A stretch of 64,000 nt of DNA, taken from Pseudomonas citri (GTDB lineage Bacteria > Pseudomonadota > Gammaproteobacteria > Pseudomonadales > Pseudomonadaceae). Shown piece by piece: positions 42,782-51,531 of this stretch (position 1 is its first letter; every line of letters starts with the position of its first letter). Both the position numbers and the translations under genes were made by a program. The stretch lies in contig NZ_JAODAB010000028.1 of NCBI RefSeq assembly GCF_025336485.1, forward strand, positions 1 to 64,000. The letters are read 5' to 3'. The notes beneath the pieces were generated by a model. It did no database searches. It saw nothing but the letters and a program-made list of their open reading frames with translations, and had not been told where the DNA came from.

Positions 42782-44008
42782 ATGCAGATCTACAAAGTCG
42801 GCGGTGCCGTTCGCGATCGCCTGCTGGGCATTCCCGTCACCGACATTGACCATGTGGTGGTAGGCGCCACGGCCGAGGAAATGCTCGCCAACGGATTTCG
42901 CCCTGTGGGTGCCGATTTTCCGGTGTTCCTCGACCCCAGGACCGGCGAGGAATACGCCCTCGCCCGCACGGAACGCAAAAGCGGTCGCGGCTATGGCGGC
43001 TTCGTCTTTCATGCCAGCCCGGACGTGACCCTTGAGCAGGACCTGATTCGCCGCGACTTGACGATCAACGCGATGGCCGAAGATGACCACGGCCACCTCA
43101 CCGATCCGTACCTCGGCCAGCGCGACCTGAAAGCCCGCATACTGCGCCACGTTTCCCCCGCGTTCGCCGAAGATCCGCTCCGAGTCCTGCGAGTGGCCCG
43201 CTTCGCCGCGCGCTATGCCCCACTGGGTTTCACGGTGGCGGACGAAACCCTTGAATTGATGCGCCAGCTCAGCGACTCCGGCGAACTGGAGGCGTTGACC
43301 GCCGAACGCAGTTGGAAAGAAATTTCCCGCGCACTGATGGAAAAACAGCCACAGGTGTTTATCCAGGTCCTACGCGATTGCACGGCCCTCAAGGTCCTGA
43401 TGCCTGAGGTCGACGCGCTGTTTGGCGTACCACAACCTGAAGCCCATCACCCGGAAATCGACACCGGGCTCCACACACTGAGCGTGCTGGAACAGGCGGC
43501 GTTGCATCGGCAACCGCTGACGGTCCGCTGGGCTTGCCTGCTCCATGACCTGGGGAAAGGCCTGACACCCCAAGACGAATGGCCACGACACATCGCCCAT
43601 GAACACAAAGGACTGAAGCTGATCAAAGCGGTCAACGAGCGCTTCAAGGCACCTCGCGATTGTCAGGAGCTAGCGCTGTTGGTGGGGCAGTACCACACCC
43701 ATGGCCATCGCGCGCTCGAGTTGAAGGCGTCTACCTTGCTCGATCTGTTGCAAAGCTTTGATGTGTACCGGCGTCCCCAACGTTTTGAGGAGTTCATTGC
43801 GGCGTGCGAGATGGATGCGCGAGGGCGCAAGGGATTCGAGGAGCGAAGTTATCCACAGGCAGATTATCTACGGGGCGCAGCGGTCGCGGCCCAGGCAGTG
43901 GCGGTGCAACCACTGCTGGAAAAGGGCTTCAAGGGACCTGAACTGGGGGAGGCGATCAAGCGCGAGCGCCTCAGGGCGTTAAAAGCCTACAAGGATGCCG
44001 CGGGCTGA
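42782..44008 (+). CDS. cca: tRNA nucleotidyltransferase (CCA-adding enzyme)
   Basis: Adds or repairs the 3' CCA of tRNAs. The 408-residue class II enzyme has VGGAVRDRLLGI, the metal-binding DIDHVVVG, RRDLTINAMA and, in its C-terminal part, an HD domain with CLLHDLGKG, so it probably also has phosphatase or phosphodiesterase activity. Its ribosome binding site is inside the preceding hairpin. Confidence 0.96.
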   Translation: MQIYKVGGAVRDRLLGIPVTDIDHVVVGATAEEMLANGFRPVGADFPVFLDPRTGEEYALARTERKSGRGYGGFVFHASPDVTLEQDLIRRDLTINAMAEDDHGHLTDPYLGQRDLKARILRHVSPAFAEDPLRVLRVARFAARYAPLGFTVADETLELMRQLSDSGELEALTAERSWKEISRALMEKQPQVFIQVLRDCTALKVLMPEVDALFGVPQPEAHHPEIDTGLHTLSVLEQAALHRQPLTVRWACLLHDLGKGLTPQDEWPRHIAHEHKGLKLIKAVNERFKAPRDCQELALLVGQYHTHGHRALELKASTLLDLLQSFDVYRRPQRFEEFIAACEMDARGRKGFEERSYPQADYLRGAAVAAQAVAVQPLLEKGFKGPELGEAIKRERLRALKAYKDAAG

Positions 44009-44048
44009 CGGACGTATTCGTTCAACTGCGCTTTTGATGATCATGGCC

Positions 44049-44080
44049 GCCGCCATCGCGATCCAACTCACGATGGCGGC
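44049..44080. terminator. Hairpin between convergent cca and folK
   Basis: Perfect 10-bp arms GCCGCCATCG (44049–44058) and CGATGGCGGC (44071–44080), 12-base loop. No T-run on either side, so it is probably a transcript-end stabiliser or a Rho-assisted terminator shared by both genes. Confidence 0.65.
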
Positions 44081-44085
44081 AGGCA

Positions 44086-44604
44086 TCACAGCAAATCACC
44101 TGGCGTAAGCTGCTCGCCTCGCCATTCAAAAGCCACTGGCGCTAGCACCTGGTCAATCTGCGACTCTTCCCACAGCGTGGCGAAGCTCTTGCCCGCGCCC
44201 GGGTGTATCCGATCCGGCGCGATCAGCGACAATGGCCACAAGACGAAGGCATTCTTGAGAATTTCCGCCCGCGGCAGGATCAAGCCGTCGAAGTTGCCGA
44301 CCTGGTCGCCGTACAGCAAGACGTCAATGTCCAAGGGCAGCCCCTTGCGGTCCGGCGCATAACGACCATTGTCCGCCTCGATGAACTTGAGGCGACGATC
44401 AAGCTCCATCAAGGGCAGGTCCGTGAAGGCCGACACGACGAAATTGAAGAACGGCCCGCTCTTGATACCCACCGGCTGGCTCTCGAACACCGCTGAACAG
44501 CGTATGTCCACCAGGAAACCGGCGAGGGCTTCAAGGCCCGCACGCAAATGGGTTTCGCGCTCGATGTTGCTGCCGAGCCCGAGAAAAACCTGAATCAGCG
44601 ACAT
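44086..44604 (-). CDS. folK: 2-amino-4-hydroxy-6-hydroxymethyldihydropteridine pyrophosphokinase
   Basis: Pyrophosphorylates hydroxymethyldihydropterin in folate synthesis. The 172-residue product has VFLGLGSNIERE, NFVVSAFTDL and the catalytic KGLPLDIDVLLYGD. The start at MSLIQVFLGLG is chosen; it overlaps the end of folB by ten bases. Confidence 0.95.
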   Translation of the reverse strand: MSLIQVFLGLGSNIERETHLRAGLEALAGFLVDIRCSAVFESQPVGIKSGPFFNFVVSAFTDLPLMELDRRLKFIEADNGRYAPDRKGLPLDIDVLLYGDQVGNFDGLILPRAEILKNAFVLWPLSLIAPDRIHPGAGKSFATLWEESQIDQVLAPVAFEWRGEQLTPGDLL

Positions 44605-44948
44605 CCGCGCTCGATCTCCACGCCCACTCCGCTGGCCGCCGGTACGGCGCCAGGCTTGGTCACTTTCAGACGCAGCCAAGTGATCTTGAACTCGTCCATC
44701 AGCTCCTGGGCCAGCCGTTCGGCGAAGGTTTCGACCAACTGGAACTGGGCCTGCTCGGCAAAGGCCTGGATACGCGACGATACGCTGGCATAGTCGAGCG
44801 CCAGGGTCAGGTCGTCGCCGGCGGCGGCCGGGCGATTATCCCAGGCGAAGCTCAAGTCCAGCCGCAGGCACTGTCGGATGCCACGCTCCCAGTCATAGGC
44901 ACCGATTACCGTGTCAACTTCCAGGCCTTCGATAAACACTCTGTCCAA
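44595..44948 (-). CDS. folB: Dihydroneopterin aldolase
   Basis: Cleaves dihydroneopterin to hydroxymethyldihydropterin, the substrate of FolK. The 117-residue product begins MDRVFIEGLEVDTVIGAYDW, with the conserved GAYDWE segment. The start is TTG at 44948: GGAGAAGAG lies just upstream and no ATG is available; a TTG eight codons earlier would read through that site. Divergent from plsY. Confidence 0.93.
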   Translation of the reverse strand: MDRVFIEGLEVDTVIGAYDWERGIRQCLRLDLSFAWDNRPAAAGDDLTLALDYASVSSRIQAFAEQAQFQLVETFAERLAQELMDEFKITWLRLKVTKPGAVPAASGVGVEIERGCR

Positions 44949-45022
44949 GCACTCTTCTCCGCAGCACGACAAGGGCGCGATGCCCCGTTAGAATCAGGGC
45001 GTCCTCGCCCGGAATAGTTAGC

Positions 45023-45592
45023 ATGTCTTGGTTACTGGCGATCCTCGCCTACCTGCTCGGCTCGCTGTCCTTCGCCATTTTGCTCAGCCGCCTGACCGAT
45101 CGCCCGGATCCACGAACGAGCGGCTCGGGCAACGCCGGCGCCACCAACATGCTACGCCTGGCCGGACGCAAACTGGCTGCCCTGACCCTGCTTGGCGACC
45201 TCTGCAAAGGCCTGGTGCCCGTATTGATCGCCAGCCTTGCAGGGCTCTCGTTGCAGCAACAGGCCTGGATCGGCGTTTGCGCGGTCATCGGCCATCTGTT
45301 CCCACTGTACTTTCGCTTCCGTGGCGGCAAGGGCGTCGCCACCGCCGCCGGCATGCTATTGGGCCTGTACCCGCCCGCAGCCCTGCTGGCCGTCGTGGCC
45401 TGGCTGCTGACGTTCTACCTGACCCGCACCAGCTCGCTGGCCGCGCTGATCGCCACACCGCTGACCCTGCCGCTCCTGGCCTGGCAGGAGCCGGCGGCCT
45501 TGCTGCCGATGAGCGTACTGGTCGCACTGATCGTCTGGCGCCATCGGGGCAATCTACGCGACCTGTTCGCCGGGCGCGAACGTCATTTCTAA
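45023..45592 (+). CDS. plsY: Glycerol-3-phosphate acyltransferase PlsY
   Basis: Inner-membrane enzyme that acylates glycerol-3-phosphate from acyl-phosphate, the first step of phospholipid synthesis. The 189-residue product has several membrane helices and the motifs GSGNAGATNMLR, GHLFPLYFRFRGGKGVAT and the C-terminal RHRGNLRDL. Convergent with tsaD, 8 bases apart. Confidence 0.95.
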   Translation: MSWLLAILAYLLGSLSFAILLSRLTDRPDPRTSGSGNAGATNMLRLAGRKLAALTLLGDLCKGLVPVLIASLAGLSLQQQAWIGVCAVIGHLFPLYFRFRGGKGVATAAGMLLGLYPPAALLAVVAWLLTFYLTRTSSLAALIATPLTLPLLAWQEPAALLPMSVLVALIVWRHRGNLRDLFAGRERHF

Positions 45593-45600
45593 ATACAGCC

Positions 45601-46626
45601 TCAGAGCGGTGACAACTGCTCCATGGGCCAGCGCGCCTGCACACTGATCGCCAGGCTTTCACGCTGGCCGGCCTGCAGGCGCTGACAACCGGCAAAAGCG
45701 ATCATCGCGCCGTTATCGGTGCAGAACTGCGGCCTGGCGTAGTAAACGTCGCCCTTCATGTCGCCGAGCATTTTCTCCAGCGAGACCCGCAAGGCCTTGT
45801 TCGCGCTCACGCCGCCGGCGATCACCAGGCGCTTGAGCCCGGCCTGCTTCAGGGCGCGCTTGCACTTGATGGTCAAAGTCTCCACCACGGCCTGCTGGAA
45901 CGCCAGCGAGATGTCGCAACGGGCTTGCTCACCGTCGTCCCCGACGCTGACGCACTGTTGCCAGGTGTTCAGGGCGAAGGTTTTCAGGCCACTGAAGCTG
46001 AAATCGAGACCGGGCCGATCGCACATCGGACGCGGGAAGACGAAACGTCCTTCAACCCCTTGGGTCGCCAGCCGGGCGATTTCCGGCCCTCCCGGGTAAT
46101 TGAGCCCCATCATTTTCGCAGTTTTGTCGAACGCCTCACCGGCGGCATCGTCCAGGGACTCGCCCATGAGCGCATATTGGCCAATGCCATCGACCCGGAC
46201 GAGCTGGGTATGACCGCCCGACACCAACAAAGCGACGAACGGGAATTGCGGCGGTTGCGGCTCCAGCATCGGCGCCAGCAAATGGCCTTCCATGTGATGC
46301 ACACCCAGGGCCGGAACGCCCCAGGCAAAGGCCAGCGCCTGGGCACAGGACGCGCCGACCAGCAGCGCCCCCACCAGGCCGGGACCTGCGGTATAGGCGA
46401 CGGCGTCGATCTCGGTCGGCTGGCAGCCCGCGTCATCCAGTACCTGGCGAATCAAGGGCAGCATGCGCTTGACGTGATCGCGAGACGCAAGCTCGGGCAC
46501 CACGCCGCCATAGGCGCGATGCAGGTCGATCTGGCTGAACAGCGCATCGGCCAGCAGGCCGCGCTCACTGTCGTAGAGTGCAACGCCGGTTTCGTCGCAG
46601 GAAGTTTCCAGTCCCAGTACTAGCAT
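45601..46626 (-). CDS. tsaD: tRNA threonylcarbamoyladenosine synthase subunit TsaD
   Basis: Catalytic subunit for the t6A modification of ANN-decoding tRNAs, formerly Gcp. The 341-residue ASKHA-fold protein has LGLETSCDETGVAL, the iron-binding HHMEGHLLAP and VSGGHTQLV. Divergent from rpsU, as in most proteobacteria. Confidence 0.97.
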   Translation of the reverse strand: MLVLGLETSCDETGVALYDSERGLLADALFSQIDLHRAYGGVVPELASRDHVKRMLPLIRQVLDDAGCQPTEIDAVAYTAGPGLVGALLVGASCAQALAFAWGVPALGVHHMEGHLLAPMLEPQPPQFPFVALLVSGGHTQLVRVDGIGQYALMGESLDDAAGEAFDKTAKMMGLNYPGGPEIARLATQGVEGRFVFPRPMCDRPGLDFSFSGLKTFALNTWQQCVSVGDDGEQARCDISLAFQQAVVETLTIKCKRALKQAGLKRLVIAGGVSANKALRVSLEKMLGDMKGDVYYARPQFCTDNGAMIAFAGCQRLQAGQRESLAISVQARWPMEQLSPL

Positions 46627-46727
46627 GGGTTTGCGCCTTGTAGCGGCTGAATTCGAAGGCGCGCATAATAGTCGCCGCGCTGTGCCCCGACCAGCGGTTT
46701 TCGATCAGAGGCTTTGCATTCCGAGCG

Positions 46728-46757
46728 TTGAAGGGTTAACATCCGCAACCCTTAAAA
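46728..46757 (+). promoter_or_regulatory. Candidate rpsU promoter with inverted repeat in the spacer
   Basis: TTGAAG (46728–46733) and TTAAAA (46752–46757) are spaced by 18 bases. An inverted repeat AAGGGTT/AACCCTT (46731–46737 and 46747–46753) fills the spacer, so it may be an operator. Transcription start not known. Confidence 0.4.
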
Positions 46758-46825
46758 ACCGACGTCTTCAAGTGCTCTTTTGCCGCGAGGATGTTGACCC
46801 CGGTAATGAATGAAGGTAGCTCTGG

Positions 46826-47041
46826 ATGCCAGCCGTCAAAGTAAAAGAGAACGAACCCTTCGACGTAGCTCTGCGTCGTTTCAAGCGCTCCTGCGAAAAA
46901 GCCGGTGTTCTGGCTGAAGTTCGTAGCCGCGAATTCTATGAGAAGCCGACTTCCGAGCGTAAGCGCAAAGCAGCAGCCGCTGTTAAGCGTCACGCCAAGA
47001 AAGTTCAGCGCGAACAGCGCCGCGCCGTACGCCTGTACTAA
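46826..47041 (+). CDS. rpsU: 30S ribosomal protein S21
   Basis: Small basic ribosomal protein of the 30S platform, 71 residues, [20 protein letters not shown] split here as [16 protein letters not shown], ending in the Lys/Arg-rich [18 protein letters not shown]. First gene of the rpsU–dnaG–rpoD locus. A hairpin follows that would reduce read-through to dnaG. Confidence 0.98.
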
Positions 47042-47066
47042 TACACAGTCGTTCGTAGCAAGCTTC

Positions 47067-47100
47067 TGCCAAGCCCGGCCCTCAAGCCGGGCTTATGGCA
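47067..47100 (+). terminator. Attenuator hairpin after rpsU
   Basis: AAGCCCGG (47071–47078) pairs with CCGGGCTT (47087–47094), extended by TGCC (47067–47070) with GGCA (47097–47100). Only TTT follows, so it should be leaky, as expected where rpsU must be made far more than dnaG. E. coli has a terminator at the same place. Confidence 0.7.
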
Positions 47101-47168
47101 TTTGCGGAATAACGCTTGATGCTTCACCGTCAAAGCCGCAGACGCGACCGAGACAACCCGCTTCACCG

Positions 47169-47226
47169 CGTCAGACCTGGCTTCTTGCCAGCGGTGCACG
47201 TCTTTTCTGACGAGCCTTCCAAGGCT
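47169..47226 (+). ncRNA. Possible structured RNA element ahead of dnaG
   Basis: CGTCAG (47169–47174) can pair with CTGACG (47207–47212), enclosing a hairpin CTGGC-TTCTT-GCCAG (47177–47191). Right after comes AGCCTT-CC-AAGGCT (47213–47226). Tandem stems in a gene-free leader suggest a folded RNA, but this is by eye only, without covariation. Confidence 0.3.
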
Positions 47227-47527
47227 GCCGACGAGCACACCCTGATTCCTCTAACGACGATCAGCCCAAGGCACTCCTCGCGTGCCCGCTTCATGAGCTA
47301 TCCGAGGCCCGACGGCCGTTACCGGACTCAGCACAACATATTCAGAACATTCAGACCGACGAATACTGATAGTCATTAACGTCAGTGGATTATCGGCAGA
47401 TACACTTTCCGACAGCGATGATGCAGACGAACCGGTCGAGCCACCGATCCATGGTGCCCCAAGACCTTGAACCGGTGCCGCCTGCTGACTTCGGGTTTCT
47501 TTTTCGCGCAGTGATGACGAGAACGCC

Positions 47528-49486
47528 ATGGCCGGGCTGATTCCCCAGAGCTTTATTGACGACCTCCTGAACCGCACCGACATCGTCGACGTGGTCAGTT
47601 CTCGCCTGCAAATGAAAAAAGCGGGCAAGAACTACACGGCCTGCTGCCCGTTCCACAAAGAAAAAACCCCATCCTTCAGCGTCAGCCCCGACAAACAGTT
47701 CTATTACTGCTTCGGCTGCGGCGCTGGCGGCAATGCCCTCGGCTTCATCATGGACCACGACAACCTGGATTTCCCCCAGGCGGTCGAAGAACTGGCCAAA
47801 GCCGCCGGCATGGAAGTCCCCCGGGAGGAAAGCGGTCGACAGCACAAGCCACGCCAACCGACCGATTCACCGCTTTATCCGCTACTGTCAGCCGCAGCCG
47901 ATTTTTACCGCCAGGCCCTCAAGAGCCATCCGGCACGCAAGGCCGCGGTGGACTACCTGAAAGGGCGCGGCCTGACGGGAGAAATAGCCCGGGACTTCGG
48001 TCTCGGCTTCGCCCCACCCGGCTGGGACAATCTGTACAAGCACTTGAGCAGCGACACGCTGCAGCAACGCGCCATGATCGACGCCGGCCTGCTGATCGAG
48101 AACGCCGAGACCGGCAAGCGCTACGACCGCTTCCGTGATCGAGTCATGTTCCCGATCCGCGACACCCGTGGCCGGATCATCGCTTTCGGTGGCCGGGTAC
48201 TGGGCGACGACAAGCCCAAGTACCTGAACTCCCCGGAAACCCCGGTGTTCCATAAAGGCCAGGAACTCTATGGCCTGTACGAGGCGCGCAAGAATAACCG
48301 CAACCTCGACGAAATCATCGTCGTCGAGGGCTATATGGACGTGATCGCCCTAGCCCAGCAAGGTCTGCGCAACGCTGTCGCCACCTTGGGCACCGCCACC
48401 AGCGAAGAGCACATGAAGCGCCTGTTCCGCGTCGTGCCCAGCGTGCTGTTTTGCTTTGACGGCGACCAGGCGGGCCGCAACGCTGCCTGGCGTGCACTGG
48501 AAGCCACCCTGCCATGCCTGCAGGATGGCCGGCGGGCGCGCTTCCTGTTCTTGCCCGAAGGCGAGGACCCGGACACCCTGGTGCGCTCCGAAGGCACCGA
48601 CGCGTTTCGCGCGAGGATCAACCAGCACGCGCAGCCGCTGGCCGATTATTTTTTCCAACAGTTGACCGAAGAGGCCGATCCACGCTCGCTCGAAGGCAAG
48701 GCCCACATGGCCACCCTCGCCGCGCCGCTGATCGACAAAGTGCCCGGCGCCAACCTGCGCGCGCTCATGCGCCAGCGCCTGAGCGAAATCACCGGGCTCA
48801 ATAGCGAAGCGGTCAACCAACTGGTCCACAGCGCCCCTCAGGACGCGCCACCGGCCTACGATCCGGGCGTCGATTACGACGCGATACCGGATTACGCCGA
48901 CTATCATCAATCTCAGCAGGACTACGCACCACAGCAGGAATGGACGCCCAAGAAACCCGGCAGCGGCGGCAAGAAATGGGACAAGAAGCCTTGGGACAAG
49001 AACGGCAAGCGCGGCGATCGCGACCAACCACGTGCCCCGCGCGTGCCAGCGGCCGTCGAACCACCAACGCTGGCCGCCTTGCGCACCTTGCTGCATCACC
49101 CGCAACTGGCGGAAAAGGTCGAGGACGCCGGGCACTTCGCCGATGAAGACCACAGCAACACACAGTTGCTGGTCGCGCTCCTCGAGGCCGTGCAGAAGAA
49201 TCCCAGGCTAAACTCCTTCCAGTTGATCGCCCGGTGGCACGGTACCGAACAAGGGCGCTTGCTGAAAGCCTTGGCCGAGAAGGAGTGGCTGATTGAGGGA
49301 GACAACCTTGAACAACAGTTTTTCGACACCATTACTAGCTTGTCCGCCCGCCAACGCGAGCGAAACCTGGAGCAACTTCTGCGAAAAGCTCGTCAGAGCG
49401 AGTTGACCAGCGAAGAGAAAAACCAATTGCGCGACTTACTCAACCGCAATGTTCCCGAATCAAACCCGACCTCAACTGGCGCGTGA
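47528..49486 (+). CDS. dnaG: DNA primase
   Basis: Makes RNA primers at the replication fork. The 652-residue product has the N-terminal zinc finger (CCPFHKEKTPSF, CFGCGAGG), the RNA-polymerase-like core with the TOPRIM glutamate in IVVEGYMDVIALAQ and the DxD in CFDGDQAG, a Lys/Pro/Asp-rich linker (about 470–510) and the C-terminal DnaB-binding domain. Full length. Confidence 0.97.
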   Translation: MAGLIPQSFIDDLLNRTDIVDVVSSRLQMKKAGKNYTACCPFHKEKTPSFSVSPDKQFYYCFGCGAGGNALGFIMDHDNLDFPQAVEELAKAAGMEVPREESGRQHKPRQPTDSPLYPLLSAAADFYRQALKSHPARKAAVDYLKGRGLTGEIARDFGLGFAPPGWDNLYKHLSSDTLQQRAMIDAGLLIENAETGKRYDRFRDRVMFPIRDTRGRIIAFGGRVLGDDKPKYLNSPETPVFHKGQELYGLYEARKNNRNLDEIIVVEGYMDVIALAQQGLRNAVATLGTATSEEHMKRLFRVVPSVLFCFDGDQAGRNAAWRALEATLPCLQDGRRARFLFLPEGEDPDTLVRSEGTDAFRARINQHAQPLADYFFQQLTEEADPRSLEGKAHMATLAAPLIDKVPGANLRALMRQRLSEITGLNSEAVNQLVHSAPQDAPPAYDPGVDYDAIPDYADYHQSQQDYAPQQEWTPKKPGSGGKKWDKKPWDKNGKRGDRDQPRAPRVPAAVEPPTLAALRTLLHHPQLAEKVEDAGHFADEDHSNTQLLVALLEAVQKNPRLNSFQLIARWHGTEQGRLLKALAEKEWLIEGDNLEQQFFDTITSLSARQRERNLEQLLRKARQSELTSEEKNQLRDLLNRNVPESNPTSTGA

Positions 49487-49500
49487 GGTCACAGCTCAGG

Positions 49501-49506
49501 TATAAT
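49501..49506 (+). promoter_or_regulatory. Candidate -10 element ahead of rpoD
   Basis: A perfect TATAAT lies in the 67-base gap, about 48 bases before the rpoD start. No clear -35 is seen at the right spacing. It suggests rpoD has its own promoter besides read-through from rpsU–dnaG. Confidence 0.4.
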
Positions 49507-49553
49507 CCTCGGCTTGTTTTTTGCCCGCCAAGACCTTCAGTGGATAGGGTGTT

Positions 49554-51401
49554 ATGTCCGGAAAAGCGCAACAGCAGTCTCGTATCAAAGAGTTGATCCT
49601 ATTGGGTCGTGAGCAGGGCTACCTGACTTACGCGGAGGTCAACGACCACCTGCCGGAGGATATTTCAGATCCGGAACAGGTGGAAGACATCATCCGCATG
49701 ATCAACGACATGGGGATCAACGTATTCGAGGTTGCGCCAGATAAGGATGCCCTTATGCTGGCCGACGCCGATACCGACGAGGCGGCTGCTGAAGAAGCGG
49801 CTGCGGCGTTGGCGGCTGTCGAGACCGACATTGGTCGCACCACCGACCCCGTGCGCATGTACATGCGTGAAATGGGCACGGTAGAACTCCTCACACGTGA
49901 AGGCGAGATCGAAATCGCCAAGCGTATCGAAGAGGGCATCCGTGAAGTGATGGGCGCTATTGCGCACTTCCCTGGCACGGTTGAGCACATTCTCTCCGAG
50001 TACACCCGCGTCACCAGCGAAGGTGGCCGCCTGTCCGACGTCCTGAGCGGCTACATCGACCCGGATGACGGTACCACGCCGCCAGCCGCCGAAGTGCCAC
50101 CACCGCTCGATTCGAAAGTCGACAAGGCCGACGACGACAACGACGACGAAGATGGCGAAGCCAGCGACGACGAAGAAGAAGCCGAAAGCGGTCCGGATCC
50201 GATCATCGCTGCCCAGCGTTTCGGCGCCGTGGCCGACCAGATGGAAATCACCCACAAGGCCCTGAAAAAGCACGGTCGCAACAACAAGCAGGCGATTGCC
50301 GAACTGTTGGCCCTGGCCGAGCTGTTCATGCCGATCAAGCTGGTGCCCAAGCAATTCGAAGGCCTGGTCGAGCGTGTTCGCAGCGCCCTGGATCGCCTGC
50401 GTCAGCAAGAGCGCGCGATCATGCAACTGTGCGTTCGTGACGCCCGCATGCCACGTGCCGATTTCCTGCGCCAGTTCCCAGGTAACGAAGTCGACGAAAG
50501 CTGGACCGATGCACTGGCCAAAGGCAAGAGCAAATACGCCGAAGCCGTTGCCCGCCTGCAACCGGACATCGTTCGTTGCCAGCAGAAGCTGAGCGCATTG
50601 GAGACCGAGACCGGCCTGAGCATCGCCGAGATCAAGGAAATCAACCGTCGCATGTCGATCGGCGAGGCCAAGGCCCGTCGCGCGAAGAAAGAGATGGTCG
50701 AAGCCAACTTGCGTCTGGTGATCTCCATCGCCAAGAAGTACACCAACCGCGGCCTGCAATTCCTCGACCTGATCCAGGAAGGCAACATCGGCCTGATGAA
50801 GGCGGTGGACAAGTTCGAATACCGTCGCGGCTACAAGTTCTCGACTTATGCCACCTGGTGGATTCGCCAGGCGATCACCCGCTCGATCGCCGACCAGGCC
50901 CGCACCATTCGTATCCCGGTGCACATGATCGAAACGATCAACAAGCTCAACCGTATTTCCCGCCAGATGCTGCAGGAAATGGGTCGCGAACCGACCCCGG
51001 AAGAGCTGGGTGAACGCATGGAGATGCCCGAGGACAAGATCCGCAAGGTGTTGAAGATCGCCAAAGAGCCAATCTCGATGGAAACCCCGATCGGCGACGA
51101 TGAAGACTCCCACCTGGGTGATTTCATCGAAGACTCCACCATGCAGTCGCCGATCGATGTCGCCACCGTCGAGAGTCTCAAGGAAGCGACTCGTGAAGTA
51201 CTCTCCGGCCTCACCGCCCGTGAAGCCAAGGTACTGCGCATGCGCTTCGGCATCGACATGAATACCGACCACACCCTCGAGGAAGTCGGTAAGCAGTTCG
51301 ACGTGACCCGTGAGCGGATCCGTCAGATCGAAGCCAAGGCGTTGCGCAAGCTGCGCCACCCGACGCGAAGCGAGCACCTGCGCTCCTTCCTCGACGAGTG
51401 A
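49554..51401 (+). CDS. rpoD: RNA polymerase primary sigma factor RpoD
   Basis: Housekeeping sigma-70, 615 residues. Region 1.1 at the N-terminus, region 1.2 (RTTDPVRMYMREMGTVELLT seen as DPVRMYMREMG), an acidic insert (about 190–225, KADDDNDDEDGEASDDEEE), then regions 2–4: FLDLIQEGNIGLMKAVDKFE, YATWWIRQAITRSI, and the region 4.2 helix-turn-helix VGKQFDVTRERIRQIEAKAL. Followed by a strong terminator. Confidence 0.98.
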   Translation: MSGKAQQQSRIKELILLGREQGYLTYAEVNDHLPEDISDPEQVEDIIRMINDMGINVFEVAPDKDALMLADADTDEAAAEEAAAALAAVETDIGRTTDPVRMYMREMGTVELLTREGEIEIAKRIEEGIREVMGAIAHFPGTVEHILSEYTRVTSEGGRLSDVLSGYIDPDDGTTPPAAEVPPPLDSKVDKADDDNDDEDGEASDDEEEAESGPDPIIAAQRFGAVADQMEITHKALKKHGRNNKQAIAELLALAELFMPIKLVPKQFEGLVERVRSALDRLRQQERAIMQLCVRDARMPRADFLRQFPGNEVDESWTDALAKGKSKYAEAVARLQPDIVRCQQKLSALETETGLSIAEIKEINRRMSIGEAKARRAKKEMVEANLRLVISIAKKYTNRGLQFLDLIQEGNIGLMKAVDKFEYRRGYKFSTYATWWIRQAITRSIADQARTIRIPVHMIETINKLNRISRQMLQEMGREPTPEELGERMEMPEDKIRKVLKIAKEPISMETPIGDDEDSHLGDFIEDSTMQSPIDVATVESLKEATREVLSGLTAREAKVLRMRFGIDMNTDHTLEEVGKQFDVTRERIRQIEAKALRKLRHPTRSEHLRSFLDE

Positions 51402-51409
51402 TCCTCCCA

Positions 51410-51437
51410 AAACCCCCGGCCCTGCCCGGGGGTTTTG
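51410..51437 (+). terminator. Intrinsic terminator after rpoD
   Basis: Perfect 11-bp arms AAAACCCCCGG (51410–51420) and CCGGGGGTTTT (51427–51437), six-base loop; the T residues form the 3' side of the stem. Confidence 0.92.
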
Positions 51438-51531
51438 CCATCTGCCGATAAAATCCCCTGCGTCACCTTCCTCCTGACCCTGTTGCCCGTCTACACTCGA
51501 AACATCCGCCCCCAGCCATGACGAGGCAGTG

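Larger units (their letters stand above)
47042..47527 (+). other. Long non-coding gap between rpsU and dnaG
   Basis: 486 bases with no convincing gene; an 87-codon open frame at 47116–47379 has no family resemblance and no ribosome binding site. In P. aeruginosa a GatB/YqeY-domain gene lies here, and no trace of it is seen. The stretch holds an attenuator hairpin at its start, a cluster of hairpins at 47169–47226 and an AT-richer zone at 47330–47400 where a dnaG promoter could lie. Confidence 0.6.

Noticed and set aside
47116..47379. An 87-codon open frame between rpsU and dnaG
   Set aside because: No ribosome binding site, no family likeness, Arg/Thr/Ser/His-rich composition, and it overlaps the stem-loops.
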